From contig NZ_QXMH01000001.1 in assembly GCF_003568665.1 (NCBI RefSeq), positions 434,001-498,000 on the forward strand: a stretch of DNA of 64,000 nt, written 5' to 3'. The notes under the pieces were generated by a model. It was not told where the DNA came from. It did not search any database and saw nothing but the letters and a program-made list of their open reading frames with translations. This DNA comes from Chitinophaga alhagiae (GTDB lineage: Bacteria; Bacteroidota; Bacteroidia; Chitinophagales; Chitinophagaceae). The position numbers and the translations under genes were made by a program. This document shows, piece by piece, positions 51,635 through 61,000 of this stretch; the stretch's first letter is position 1, and the number at the start of each line of letters is the position of its first letter.

Positions 51635-52945
51635 ATGGACCTCATACAGAAATACAACATACCTGCTCCGAGATATACCAGTTACCCCACCGTTCCGTTC
51701 TGGAACAACAAGCCCGGCTGGGAAGCAGCCCTGGCGCAAAGCAGTACCGAGCCGCTGAGCCTCTACATTCACCTGCCGTTTTGCGAAAGGCTGTGCACTT
51801 ATTGCAGTTGCAACAAATACATCACCGTTAATCACGATCATGAAGCGCCTTACATAGACGCCGTACTGAAAGAGTGGGCGCTATACCTGCAACGGTTCCC
51901 CACCCGTCCGCAATTGCAGGAGCTGCACCTTGGCGGCGGCACCCCCACTTTTTTCAGCCCGCAAAACCTGCGTTACCTGCTGGAAACCATCCTTCAAAGC
52001 TGCGATGTGCTGCCCGGTGCGGCCTTTGCATTTGAAGGCCACCCCAACAACACCACTTACGAACACCTGCAAACCCTTTACGAGCTTGGGTTCAGAAGGG
52101 TAAGCCTGGGCATCCAGGATTTTGACCTGGCCGTACAGACCATCATCAACCGCATCCAGCCTTATGAAAATGTGGAGCAGGTAGTGAGGGAAGCGCGCGA
52201 GCTGGGATACACCTCCATCAACTTTGACCTCATCTACGGCCTGCCCCTGCAAACACCGCAAAGCATCAAGGCAACCATTGAAAAGGTGATGCGCCTCTAC
52301 CCTGACCGCATTTCATTTTACAGCTACGCCCACGTGCCCTGGGTGAAGGGCAACGGGCAGCGCCTGTTTACAGAACGGGACCTGCCAAAACCCGCTGTTA
52401 AAAGAGGATTGTATGAACTGGGCTGCGCCATGATGAAAGAACATTATTATGAGGAAATAGGGATGGACCATTTTGCCCTGCCTGATGACGAGCTTTACCT
52501 GGCGCAGCAGAACGGCACGCTGCACCGCAATTTTATGGGCTACACCATTCACCGCACCAGCCGGTTGCTGGGGCTTGGCATGTCTGCCATCAGTGATCAC
52601 GGCGCCGCCTACACGCAAAATGAAAAAAGCCTGACCGGGTACCAGCAGGCGCTGGAAGAAGGCAGGCTGCCGGTGATGCGCGCTCACGTGCAAAGCAGGG
52701 AAGACCTGTACCTGGGGCGCCACATCCGGGAGCTGATGTGTAATTTTGAAACGGCCTGCACGCCGTCTCCCGCTGTGATAAAACACCTGCAGGAGCCGCT
52801 GCGGGACGGTCTGGTAGTGGTACAGCCGGGGCGTGTGGCCGTTACGGAAAAAGGAAAGCCATACATACGTAACATATGTATGGCCTTTGATGCTTACCTG
52901 TGGGAAAACTCGCCCAACACACAAGTGTTCAGCGGCGCTATCTGA
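51635..52945 (+). CDS. hemN: oxygen-independent coproporphyrinogen III oxidase
   Basis: A 436-residue radical SAM enzyme for oxygen-free heme synthesis. The cluster motif Cys50-x3-Cys54-x2-Cys57, plus Cys59, lies in HLPFCERLCTYCSCNK, as in true HemN and not HemW; GGGTPTF and the C-terminal domain (GMDHFALPDDELYLAQ; NFMGYT) also agree. It starts one base after the SafE-like stop and is the last gene of the cco run, linking heme supply with low-oxygen respiration. Confidence 0.95.
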   Translation: MDLIQKYNIPAPRYTSYPTVPFWNNKPGWEAALAQSSTEPLSLYIHLPFCERLCTYCSCNKYITVNHDHEAPYIDAVLKEWALYLQRFPTRPQLQELHLGGGTPTFFSPQNLRYLLETILQSCDVLPGAAFAFEGHPNNTTYEHLQTLYELGFRRVSLGIQDFDLAVQTIINRIQPYENVEQVVREARELGYTSINFDLIYGLPLQTPQSIKATIEKVMRLYPDRISFYSYAHVPWVKGNGQRLFTERDLPKPAVKRGLYELGCAMMKEHYYEEIGMDHFALPDDELYLAQQNGTLHRNFMGYTIHRTSRLLGLGMSAISDHGAAYTQNEKSLTGYQQALEEGRLPVMRAHVQSREDLYLGRHIRELMCNFETACTPSPAVIKHLQEPLRDGLVVVQPGRVAVTEKGKPYIRNICMAFDAYLWENSPNTQVFSGAI

Positions 52946-52946
52946 A

Positions 52947-53519
52947 TCATATCTTGTCAAGCGGCTTGCGCGCGCTTTCCTTCAACTGCCGGAACTGGCT
53001 GGGCGTAAGGCCCGTTACCTTTTTGAACTGGCCGGAAAGATGCGCCACGCTGCTGTAACCCAGCTTATATGAAATTTCGCTGAGCGTCAATTCCCCATAC
53101 ATAAGCAGTTCTTTCACCCGTTCAATTTTCTGATGAATGATGTACTGCTCTATGGTGGTGTTTTCCACTTCTGAAAAAAGTTTGCTCAGCTGGTGGTAGT
53201 CCTTCTGCAGGCGTTGCGCCAGCAGGGTGGAAAAATTTTCGTTCAGCTCTTCCAGGTCTCCGTAGTGTACTGTTTCCACCACAAAATTCTTGATGCCTTC
53301 CACCAGTTGGTGGCGCTTGTCGTCCAGCAGCAAAAAACCCTCCGCTTCCAGCGCTTTGGCAATGGCCGTTGTCTGTTCCGCACCGGGCCTGCTGTTCAGC
53401 ATGGCCTTGCCCAGCCCTACGTCTGCCACATCCAGCCCTTGCTGCTCCAGTACCTGCCGTACCATTTTGATGCAGCGGGGGCATACCATGTTCTTGATAT
53501 ATAATGTGGTATTCTCCAT
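52947..53519 (-). CDS. AraC-family regulator with N-terminal HMA-like metal-binding domain
   Basis: A 190-residue fusion. Residues 1-70 resemble a heavy-metal-associated fold with MVCPRC (Cys13 and Cys16), in place of the usual GMxCxxC. Residues 95-185 are the AraC DNA-binding domain (IIHQKIERVKELLMYGELTLSEISYKLGYS; AHLSGQFKKVTGLTPSQFRQ, each given in parts). The arrangement suggests direct sensing of Cu+ or a similar thiophilic metal. It starts 2 bp after the barrel gene on the same strand and converges with hemN. Metal binding is inference. Confidence 0.85.
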   Translation of the reverse strand: MENTTLYIKNMVCPRCIKMVRQVLEQQGLDVADVGLGKAMLNSRPGAEQTTAIAKALEAEGFLLLDDKRHQLVEGIKNFVVETVHYGDLEELNENFSTLLAQRLQKDYHQLSKLFSEVENTTIEQYIIHQKIERVKELLMYGELTLSEISYKLGYSSVAHLSGQFKKVTGLTPSQFRQLKESARKPLDKI

Positions 53520-53521
53520 TC

Positions 53522-54388
53522 CTATTTTTTTCTGATGTTGAAAATATTGTGCTCCAGCTTCACCATGTAAACAGTGGTCATATTCCGGGCCATGTCTCCG
53601 AACAACTGGGTGCGGTAACTCAGGTCTACCCGGGTGGTGCTGTTGAAAATGAACTGCACGGCGGGCGCCACATCTATATAATAGTTGCGGCGGTACTGGT
53701 CAAGGTTGGACTTGCCCAGCAGCTCCACATAGAGGTTCAGGTTGGTTTGCTGGTAGCTTTTGTAAGTACGCGGCAACAGCAGGTACCCGGCAGACAGGCT
53801 GTAGTTAAGCGCATTCCGGGAAAAGAACAACGGCAGCTCGTCTTTCACGTTCTTAAAGTACCGGTCATATCCCAGCGTACCGGAAACAGCCAGCTTGTGC
53901 AGCAGCTGGGTGGCAATGAGGCCGCCGCTGACCCCGGAGGTGGTACCGTCAAGGTCCAGGTCTTCGTTGTAATACTGTTTGGCAGTATGATCATGCCCCG
54001 CGCCCATTTCCGGGTAATAGGGGTTATTGATAAGAGCGCCCTTTACAAATGCGGCCATCCTGAAGTGGGAATGCACTTCGTCTTTAGACAAAAAACGGTA
54101 TTTGGCGTACAGGCTGGCGCCTTCAAACTGGAACTGCCGCTGCATCATGTTGGAAAAATACCCGCTGGCATGCACCATCAGTTTTTTGGAAAACCCCACC
54201 ATTATCTCCGGCGCCAGGCGGTAACCGGTATAGTTGGCATGGTCCATCGGGAACAGTTTGTTAGACAACCGCAAGCCGAGAGAATTTGCCGGCATATTGC
54301 TGGCCGGCTCAGCATTTACGTACAGCTCCTGCGCCTGTGCAACGGCTCCCGTGCAGACCAGCGCCAGCAGTATAAAAATTTGCTTCAT
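53522..54388 (-). CDS. hypothetical outer-membrane beta-barrel protein
   Basis: A 288-residue exported protein: signal peptide (QIFILLALVCTGAVAQAQ) and then alternating amphipathic strands (MLVHASGYFSNMMQRQF-like, LYAKYRFLSK, NYSLSAGYLLL, RVDLSYRTQLF), ending VKLEHNIFNIRKK. No named family is recognised. It is sandwiched between the secreted HMA protein (11 bp upstream) and the HMA-AraC regulator (2 bp downstream), suggesting a role in moving or sensing the same metal. Confidence 0.72.
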   Translation of the reverse strand: MKQIFILLALVCTGAVAQAQELYVNAEPASNMPANSLGLRLSNKLFPMDHANYTGYRLAPEIMVGFSKKLMVHASGYFSNMMQRQFQFEGASLYAKYRFLSKDEVHSHFRMAAFVKGALINNPYYPEMGAGHDHTAKQYYNEDLDLDGTTSGVSGGLIATQLLHKLAVSGTLGYDRYFKNVKDELPLFFSRNALNYSLSAGYLLLPRTYKSYQQTNLNLYVELLGKSNLDQYRRNYYIDVAPAVQFIFNSTTRVDLSYRTQLFGDMARNMTTVYMVKLEHNIFNIRKK

Positions 54389-54399
54389 GCTGCCGGTTT

Positions 54400-54939
54400 T
54401 TAAATAGTAACGTGATATACGCGTTTGCCTGCGGCGCCGCCTTTACAGCAATCTGCCATGGTGCCGGTGGCGTAGCAGCTCATTTTGGTCTGGGCGCTGT
54501 ATTTTTTAAATGTTTTGGCAGACACAAAGTTCTTATCTACAATGGTAATGTCCTTTTCACCCTGCAGCACTTGCGGCGTTACGTTCAGGAAATGCAGCGT
54601 TTGGCCCGCAAAAGGAATATGCGTGTCATTTTCCACCTTTACCTTGTCAAAATTGGCCGTAACGGTGAGTTTGGCCACGGAGAAACCGGCGTTTTCCACC
54701 TTGTCCCGGATCTGGTCAAGGTTAACGGCCGCATTGGGTTTGAAATGCAGGATGAAGGTGGTATTGTTAAGGTCTGTATCTATTTTGTCTACGAACGGCA
54801 GTGTTTTCAACGCCTTGAAAGTGGCGTTGGAACACATGGCGCAGGTAAGGCCCGCGGCCTGCACGGCAGCCTTTTTATACTGCGCGGAAGCAGTGAGCTG
54901 TGCGCCAAGCAGCGCTATTGCGAAAAGAATAGTTTTCAT
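54400..54939 (-). CDS. secreted heavy-metal-associated (HMA) domain protein
   Basis: A 179-residue exported protein. The signal peptide (MKTILFAIALLGAQLTASAQ) is followed by an HMA-like domain with LTCAMCSNATFKALKTL (Cys-x2-Cys), a second beta domain and a C-terminal Cys-rich stretch (MSCYATGTMADCCKGG). This looks like a periplasmic copper chaperone. The upstream extended start is rejected because ATG 54939 begins the signal peptide. Confidence 0.82.
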   Translation of the reverse strand: MKTILFAIALLGAQLTASAQYKKAAVQAAGLTCAMCSNATFKALKTLPFVDKIDTDLNNTTFILHFKPNAAVNLDQIRDKVENAGFSVAKLTVTANFDKVKVENDTHIPFAGQTLHFLNVTPQVLQGEKDITIVDKNFVSAKTFKKYSAQTKMSCYATGTMADCCKGGAAGKRVYHVTI

Positions 54940-55023
54940 GATCATTGATTTTAATGGCAGTAGCCTGATAAATAAACGGATAACGCCTTTTCCCGGCATA
55001 GCGGCGAAAAGGGGAATACGGTA

Positions 55024-55413
55024 TCAGACAAGCAAAATGCAATGATGCAGATAGAGCGGTTGCGCCGTTATCAGCGGTGGAGCGTGCAGCGGCGCCCAGG
55101 CATGCAGCACGGGAGCCGGGTGTACGGGCTGCAACCACAGGGGCTGCGTGCTGACCGGTAATGCGATAATGGTGTTGGTGAGGCCGGCAAAAACCTTTGC
55201 AGCCTGGTGCGTATCGTCCAGCTTCAGGAACTTGGCTTCGTCCTTGCAGCAATCCCCTTTTACCGGCATGCCGCATTTGCCACAGGCCTCATTGTGGGCA
55301 TCGTGCAGGTCTACAGCAGCCAGTTCTCCCATACAATAATGCAAATTGACACTAAACCCGCTGGTTATCAGCGTGTAAAGTATTGCAATGCATATGGTTA
55401 TTAACTTCTTCAT
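55024..55413 (-). CDS. HYC_CC_PP-type small exported protein
   Basis: A 129-residue protein with an N-terminal hydrophobic signal (LITICIAILYTLITSGFSV), the HYC motif in NLHYCMGELAAVDLH, a cysteine group (CGKCGMPVKGDCCKDE) and a C-terminal PP and HHC (PLYLHHCILLV). It fits the HYC_CC_PP proteins of Bacteroidota, of unknown function. Cys and His content suggest metal binding. ATG 55413 is chosen because a promoter box lies 14 bp before it. It is first in the HMA cluster, 84 bp ahead of the HMA gene. Confidence 0.7.
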   Translation of the reverse strand: MKKLITICIAILYTLITSGFSVNLHYCMGELAAVDLHDAHNEACGKCGMPVKGDCCKDEAKFLKLDDTHQAAKVFAGLTNTIIALPVSTQPLWLQPVHPAPVLHAWAPLHAPPLITAQPLYLHHCILLV

Positions 55414-55427
55414 GTGCTGTACGGGTA

Positions 55428-55435
55428 CAAAGTTA
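55428..55435 (-). promoter_or_regulatory. TAnnTTTG -7 box of the HYC/HMA cluster
   Basis: Minus-strand TAACTTTG, 14 nt before the ATG at 55413. It overlaps the last codon and stop of the upstream YjbQ-family gene (ends 55433), so the metal cluster can be expressed on its own. Confidence 0.6.
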
Positions 55436-55879
55436 CGGTTTTTCCCCCATCTGCGCGGTTTCTCCCCAAGCCGTAACAACCAGGCGGCGGGAACCGCCGT
55501 AGTTGCGGTGCTCACAGAGGTAGATACCTTGCCAGGTGCCCAGGGCCGGCCGGCCATTGCGGATGGGGAACGTAACGGAACTGCCCAGCAGGGCGGCCTT
55601 CAGATGCGCCGGCATATCATCCGGCCCCTCGTCATTATGCACATATTGCGGGTCATTTTCAGGCACCGCTTTGTTGAAGTACGTTTCAAAGTCTTTGCGC
55701 ACCGTAGGGTCTGCATTTTCATTAATGGTGAGGGAAGCGGAGGTGTGCTGGATGAACACCTGGCAGATGCCCGCCTTGATGTTCCGCAGCTCCGGCAACG
55801 CCTGCATCACTTCAGCAGTAATGAGATGGAAGCCTCTTTTTTTGGGAGGCAGCTGGAAGAAGGCCTGGAATACTTTCAC
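55433..55879 (-). CDS. YjbQ/UPF0047 family protein
   Basis: A 148-residue protein of the YjbQ family: HLITAEVMQALPEL, IFIQHTSASLTINENAD (here VFIQHTSASLTINENAD), DDMPAHLKAALLGSSVTFPI, and GTWQGIYLCEHRNYGG with conserved His. Members have secondary thiamine-phosphate synthase activity in vitro; true function is unclear. The start is GTG at 55879, because the nearby ATG runs straight into TGA. Confidence 0.9.
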   Translation of the reverse strand: MKVFQAFFQLPPKKRGFHLITAEVMQALPELRNIKAGICQVFIQHTSASLTINENADPTVRKDFETYFNKAVPENDPQYVHNDEGPDDMPAHLKAALLGSSVTFPIRNGRPALGTWQGIYLCEHRNYGGSRRLVVTAWGETAQMGEKP

Positions 55880-55883
55880 ATGG

Positions 55884-55891
55884 CAAACCTA
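55884..55891 (-). promoter_or_regulatory. TAnnTTTG -7 box of the YjbQ-family gene
   Basis: Minus-strand TAGGTTTG, 4 nt before the GTG start, so the mRNA is predicted to be leaderless. Confidence 0.55.
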
Positions 55892-56034
55892 GGGAATAAA
55901 ACGATATTGTTCCTCCAGCGTTCGGATTAACCCGGCCCCGGTATTTGATCTTCTTCCCGTTTTTTTTAGATTTACAGGTGTTACAAACCATGCATGTTTA
56001 CCAGCCGGCAGTCTCCGGATAAAATTTACCAGGT

Positions 56035-56646
56035 ATGGACGATATGCCTTTAGAGGAGGAATTACTGGAAAAAGTGGCCCTGGGGGACCAGTCTGCGTTT
56101 GCCGTACTGTTCCACCATTACCAGCGCCGCATATATGATATTGCCATACGCCTTACGCATTCAACCATCATAGCGGAAGAAATGGTACAGGATATTTTTA
56201 CCATGATCTGGCTGAAGCGGGAAGACCTGGTGAAAATACGCGATTTCAGGTCGTACCTCTTCATCGTTACCCGCAATGAAGCCTACCGTACTTTGCGCAA
56301 CCTCTCCTCCCGCCGGGCAAGGCTCCGGGAGCTGGAGGAAGAAGAGATAACACTAGCCCATAACAACGTGCATCAGCGACTGCAGGAGAAAGAATATGCC
56401 GCGTTGCTGAAGGAAGCCGTCAACCGGTTGCCCCCCATGCAGCAACAGGTATATCATTTAATGAAAGAGCAGGCCCTGAAAAGGGACGAAGTGGCGGAAC
56501 GCCTCCACATAAGGCCAGAAACCGTTAAACGGCACATTGCCCAGGCCATGCGTAACATCCGGGCATACCTTCTTTCCCACCCCGATCTGATCATTGCACT
56601 GGTGCTGCTGCCGCCCGCCCGGCATATTTTTTTTTCCGGGCACTGA
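56035..56646 (+). CDS. ECF RNA polymerase sigma-70 family factor
   Basis: A 203-residue sigma factor: region 2 (AFAVLFHHYQRRIYDIAIRL; EEMVQDIFTMIWLKRED) and region 4 (LPPMQQQVYHLMKEQALKRDE given in part, helix-turn-helix HIRPETVKRHIAQA), ending in a hydrophobic tail (LIIALVLLPPARHIFF). It leads the second ECF/FecR/SusC/SusD locus and starts 69 bp before fecR. TAGATTTA upstream is one base from a -7 box. Confidence 0.93.
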   Translation: MDDMPLEEELLEKVALGDQSAFAVLFHHYQRRIYDIAIRLTHSTIIAEEMVQDIFTMIWLKREDLVKIRDFRSYLFIVTRNEAYRTLRNLSSRRARLRELEEEEITLAHNNVHQRLQEKEYAALLKEAVNRLPPMQQQVYHLMKEQALKRDEVAERLHIRPETVKRHIAQAMRNIRAYLLSHPDLIIALVLLPPARHIFFSGH

Positions 56647-56715
56647 CCCAACAGCCCCTCGCAAATACTCTTTATAACAAGCGCCGGTTAACGGCCTCAT
56701 TAACAATTCCGCAAT

Positions 56716-57876
56716 ATGTCTTCATCACGTATAGAATATTTACTGGCGCAGTACCAGCGCGGAGCAGCCACCCCGGGGGAAGAAGAAGAGCTGATGGCGC
56801 TGCTGGCGGAGCCATCTAACCGGCAGGCGGCCGAAGCATGGATAGATCAGGTGCTGGCAGGTGAAGACACCGGCCAGCATATGCCGCCGGAGCATGCCGG
56901 ACATATACTGGAAGCTATTTTCCAGACCGGGGAACAGCAACGTTACCCAACCGCAACAAGACGCATCCCGCGCGCCGTCCGGTGGGTGGCCGCCGCTGCC
57001 ATTGCGGGCATAGCCGCTCTGGGCACTTACCTGCTGGTGAAGCAGGATGTACCCCGGAAGACCACGGCCGCCTATACCGCAGACATTCCCCCCGGCAAAA
57101 GCCAGGCGGTGCTGGTACTGGCAGACGGCGGTACGGTTACGCTAGACAGCGCCGGCAGCCGCACGCTGCAACAAGGCAACGCCGCTGTTATGCAAGCCAA
57201 CGGCCAATTACAGTACACCGCGCAAGACGGGGCGGAAGACCGGCCGGCTTACAATGAGCTAAAAACACCGCGGGGCGGGCATTTCAGGCTGCAACTGTCA
57301 GACGGTACCACGGTATGGATGAACGCCGGTTCCTCCCTCAAATATCCCACGGCCTTTTCCGGCAATGAGCGGGTTGTGGAGCTTAGCGGCGAAGCCTATT
57401 TTGAAGTGGCGAAAAACGCCGCCAGCCCGTTCCAGGTAATGGCGGGCGGCATAAAAATACTGGTACTGGGCACTCATTTTAATATCAAGGCTTACACGGA
57501 CGAGCAAACCGTCAGCACTACCCTCCTGCAGGGCGCCGTAAAAGTAACCGGCCGGAAAGGCAGCAGTACGCTCAGGCCGGGAGAGCAGGCGCAGGTGGAT
57601 GCAGATGGCGCGCTTTCCGTAACACGGGTCAATACAACCGATGTGATGGCCTGGAAAAACGGGCTGTTCGTTTTCAAAACAGCCAACGTACAGACCGTGA
57701 TGCGCGAACTAAGCCGCTGGTACGATATAGATGTTGTATATGAAGGCGAACCTACCGCCCGCGAATTTTCCGGTAAAATATCGAGGAACTATACGCTGCA
57801 GGAAGTGCTCTCCGTGCTGGAAGCCAGCAAGGTACACTTCCGGCTGGACGGGAAAAAACTGACCGTTTTGCCATAG
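56716..57876 (+). CDS. FecR family anti-sigma factor
   Basis: A 386-residue inner-membrane protein: cytoplasmic N terminus (YLLAQYQRGAATPGEEEELM), one helix (VRWVAAAAIAGIAALGTYLLV, about 89-109), FecR domain (TPRGGHFRLQLSDGTTVWMN; GEAYFEVAKNA) and C-terminal DUF4974 (LSRWYDIDVVYEG; GKISRNYTLQEVLSVLE). It would pass a signal from the SusC STN domain to the sigma factor upstream. It has a normal ATG, unlike the first FecR gene. Confidence 0.94.
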   Translation: MSSSRIEYLLAQYQRGAATPGEEEELMALLAEPSNRQAAEAWIDQVLAGEDTGQHMPPEHAGHILEAIFQTGEQQRYPTATRRIPRAVRWVAAAAIAGIAALGTYLLVKQDVPRKTTAAYTADIPPGKSQAVLVLADGGTVTLDSAGSRTLQQGNAAVMQANGQLQYTAQDGAEDRPAYNELKTPRGGHFRLQLSDGTTVWMNAGSSLKYPTAFSGNERVVELSGEAYFEVAKNAASPFQVMAGGIKILVLGTHFNIKAYTDEQTVSTTLLQGAVKVTGRKGSSTLRPGEQAQVDADGALSVTRVNTTDVMAWKNGLFVFKTANVQTVMRELSRWYDIDVVYEGEPTAREFSGKISRNYTLQEVLSVLEASKVHFRLDGKKLTVLP

Positions 57877-57933
57877 CATAATTTAACAGAGGATAATCAA
57901 CATACAGTAACATTGCCTGAATACGCTTTGATC

Positions 57934-57958
57934 TGCCGGGAGCCCGCTTCTTCCGGCA
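57934..57958. promoter_or_regulatory. hairpin between fecR and susC (second locus)
   Basis: TGCCGG (57934-57939) pairs with CCGGCA (57953-57958) in the 130-bp fecR-susC gap. It lies in the same position as, and shares its CCGGCA core with, the 18-bp palindrome of the first locus. Confidence 0.45.
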
Positions 57959-58006
57959 TGGGGAGGTTATTTGCCGGCACTATTCTTTATCAACCAATTT
58001 TTCACT

Positions 58007-61000
58007 ATGGTCTTCAACCTACGTCAAAAGATCAGCCGGGCGGCATTATGCCGGTCCGGTAAAGTTCACAAACTGTTTTACTGGCGCTGTAAACCTGCAT
58101 GGATCATGAGAGTTTCATTTTTTCTGCTGCTGACCCTGGCCATGCACGCCAGCGGAAGGGCGCTTTCGCAAAAGATCACTATCAATGTAAAGGACGTACC
58201 GCTTGAAAAAGTATTTCTGTCAATTGAACAGCAGAGCGGCTACCTCTTCTGGTACGATGAAAAACTGCTGAAACCGGCGCGGAAGGTTAGCCTCTCCGTT
58301 AAAGACGCCAGTCTTGACCAGACATTGCAGCTCTGCCTGAAAAATCAGGACATCAGCTACAAAATTATCCGGAATACCATTGTACTTTCGCGGAACGTTC
58401 AGGAAACAAACCCGGCAGGCAACACCCCTGCCGCAGATTCCCTGATACGGGGAACGGTAAAAGTGCGTGTAAAAGGCATGCTGCAGCCCGCACCGGGTGT
58501 AAGCGTTTCGGAAGAAGGCGCCTCCGGCGGCACGTTGACGGACGAGCAGGGCAATTTTGCCATTCGTATAAAAAACGGCGCCACCCTGCAGTTTTCCATG
58601 ATCGGGTTTAAACCGCGCAAGGTGATGCCGGGGCAAGGCCCGCTGCAAGTTGTGCTGGAAGAAGATGTAAGCGAGCTGGACGCCGTAGTGGTAACAGGTT
58701 ACCAGGTACAGGCCAAACGCGCGGTTACAGGGTCTATTGCCAAGGTGAAAGGAGAAGACATCGAGAACATTCCCCTCCAGTCTTTTGACAAGGCCATACA
58801 GGGAAAGGCCGCCGGCGTGCTGGTGCAAACGGCCACCGGCGTGCCGGGCGGCGCTGTGAAGATCAGCATCCGGGGAGAAGGTTCCATAACAGCCGGTACA
58901 GAACCGCTGTATATTGTAGATGGCGTGCAGTTCAACTCGTCTTCCCTCACCTCCCGCACCTCCAACAACCCGCTGGCCTACATTAACCCGAACGATATTG
59001 AATCTATAGAGATACTGAAAGATGCCGCGGCCGCCTCCGTATACGGTGCCCAGGCCGCCAACGGCGTGGTATTGATCACTACCAAAACTGGTAAAAGCGG
59101 TAAAACGAACGTCAACCTCAATTATTACCAGGGTATTTCCATGCCCATGGCAAAGGTAGATGTGCTCAATACCCAGCAGGCGCTCGCCATGCGCCAGGAA
59201 GCACTGAAGAACCGCTACCCGGACCGTTCAGACGCAGCTATACGTTCTGAAGTACTGCAGGAGTACGGGCTAGAGCCAGGGCTCTCCGATGAAGATATTG
59301 TAGCGTTGCCCACGTACGACTGGCAAAACGCCACCTTCCGCGTGGGCCAGGTGCAGAACATTGAACTGAGCGCATCCGGGGGCAATGAAAAAACCACCTT
59401 CTATGTTTCCGGCGCATTTAACAATCACGACGGGAACGTGATCGGCATTGATTTCAAGAAGGGTACGGCCAAAGTGCGCATTGGCCACCAGGCCAGCAAG
59501 CGCCTTTCCTTTGACCTGGGCATCAACATGAGCCTCATCACACAGAACGGCAACACTGGTTCCCAGGGCAATACCAGCGGTTACGCCTCTCCACAATACA
59601 GCGCGGTATTTATGCCTCCTACGGTACCCATTTACAAGGCAGACGGCAGCTTCAACAGCTACCCCGGCATGCCCGGCACCGGCTTCAATCCCGTACAGGC
59701 CGCGGTAGTGGATGATAACCGCATACGCCACCGCGCGCTGGTAGGCAACTTCAGCGCCACTTATAAAATACTGGACAATCTTTCCTTCCGATCCTTCTAC
59801 GGGCTAGACTACCGGTATATCAAAACCGATTATTACCGCGATCACCGCACGCCCAACGGCGCCGTCTGGAATGGTTACCTGATCATAGAAGACATCGAGA
59901 ACATCAATTTCACCACCACCCAAACCCTTAACTACCAGCGTCAGTTCAACAACGCCCACAACCTCTCCGTACTGATGGGCGCAGAGTACCGCAGCGATGT
60001 GAGTGAGTATGCGTCCGCCCGCGGTGAGGGGTTTGCCACCTACCAGCTCCGCACCATGCAGTCTGCCGCCGTGGCCGCCAGTTCTACCGGCAGCTGGACC
60101 GGCTTTCGCCGGCTGGGCTTTTTTACGCAGGCTAACTACGACTTCCGGAAAAAATACATGCTGAGCGCTACCCTTCGTTACGACGGCTCTTCCCGGTTTG
60201 GCACGGATAACCAGATGGGGCTGTTCCCCGCCATCTCCGCCGGCTGGGATGTTGCCCGGGAGTCCTTCATGGAAGATCATACCTGGGTAGATCAGTTGAA
60301 ACTGCGCATAGGCTATGGCGAAACCGGTAACGACCAGATCAACAACGTTTCGTCCCGCGGCTTTTACCAGGGCGGCGGTGTTTACAACGGCAAAGCCGGT
60401 CTCCGCCTGATGACCATGGCTAATACAAAATTGGGCTGGGAAAGAAATGTGACCCTGAATCTCGGCACAGACTTTTCCCTGCTCAAAGGCCGCATTGCAG
60501 GCGCGGTGGAAGTGTACAGGAGGGCCAGCAAAGACCTGCTGCTGAACAGGCCCGTGCCCTGGCTCAGCGGTTTTGACAATATAGATGACAATGTAGGCGA
60601 AGTAGTGAACAAGGGGCTGGAAATTGAACTGAACACCGTCAATGTCAAAAGCACGCACTTCAGCTGGAACACCAGTTTCAACATTTCTTTCCTGCATAAC
60701 GAAGTAACGCAGTTGTATGACGGGCTGCAATCCATCAGCAACACCATCAGGGTAGGCCACCCGCTGAAAACCTATTTCAGGCCCCGCTATGCCGGTGTCA
60801 ACTCCGCCAATGGCAGGCCTATGTGGTATGATATCAACGGCAACATCACCTACCTGCCCGTTGCCGCAGACAACGTATCTACCGAAAAGGGCGCACTGTC
60901 AGATTACTTCGGCGGCCTCACCAATACGTTCCGGTACAAGGGATTTGAATTGAACACCATGTTCCACTTTGACATGGGCAGGTACTTGGTAAACCAGATG

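Noticed and set aside
53522-54388. Naming the barrel protein as a specific copper porin
   Set aside because: Only the context points to metal; the sequence matches no named family that I can recognise.
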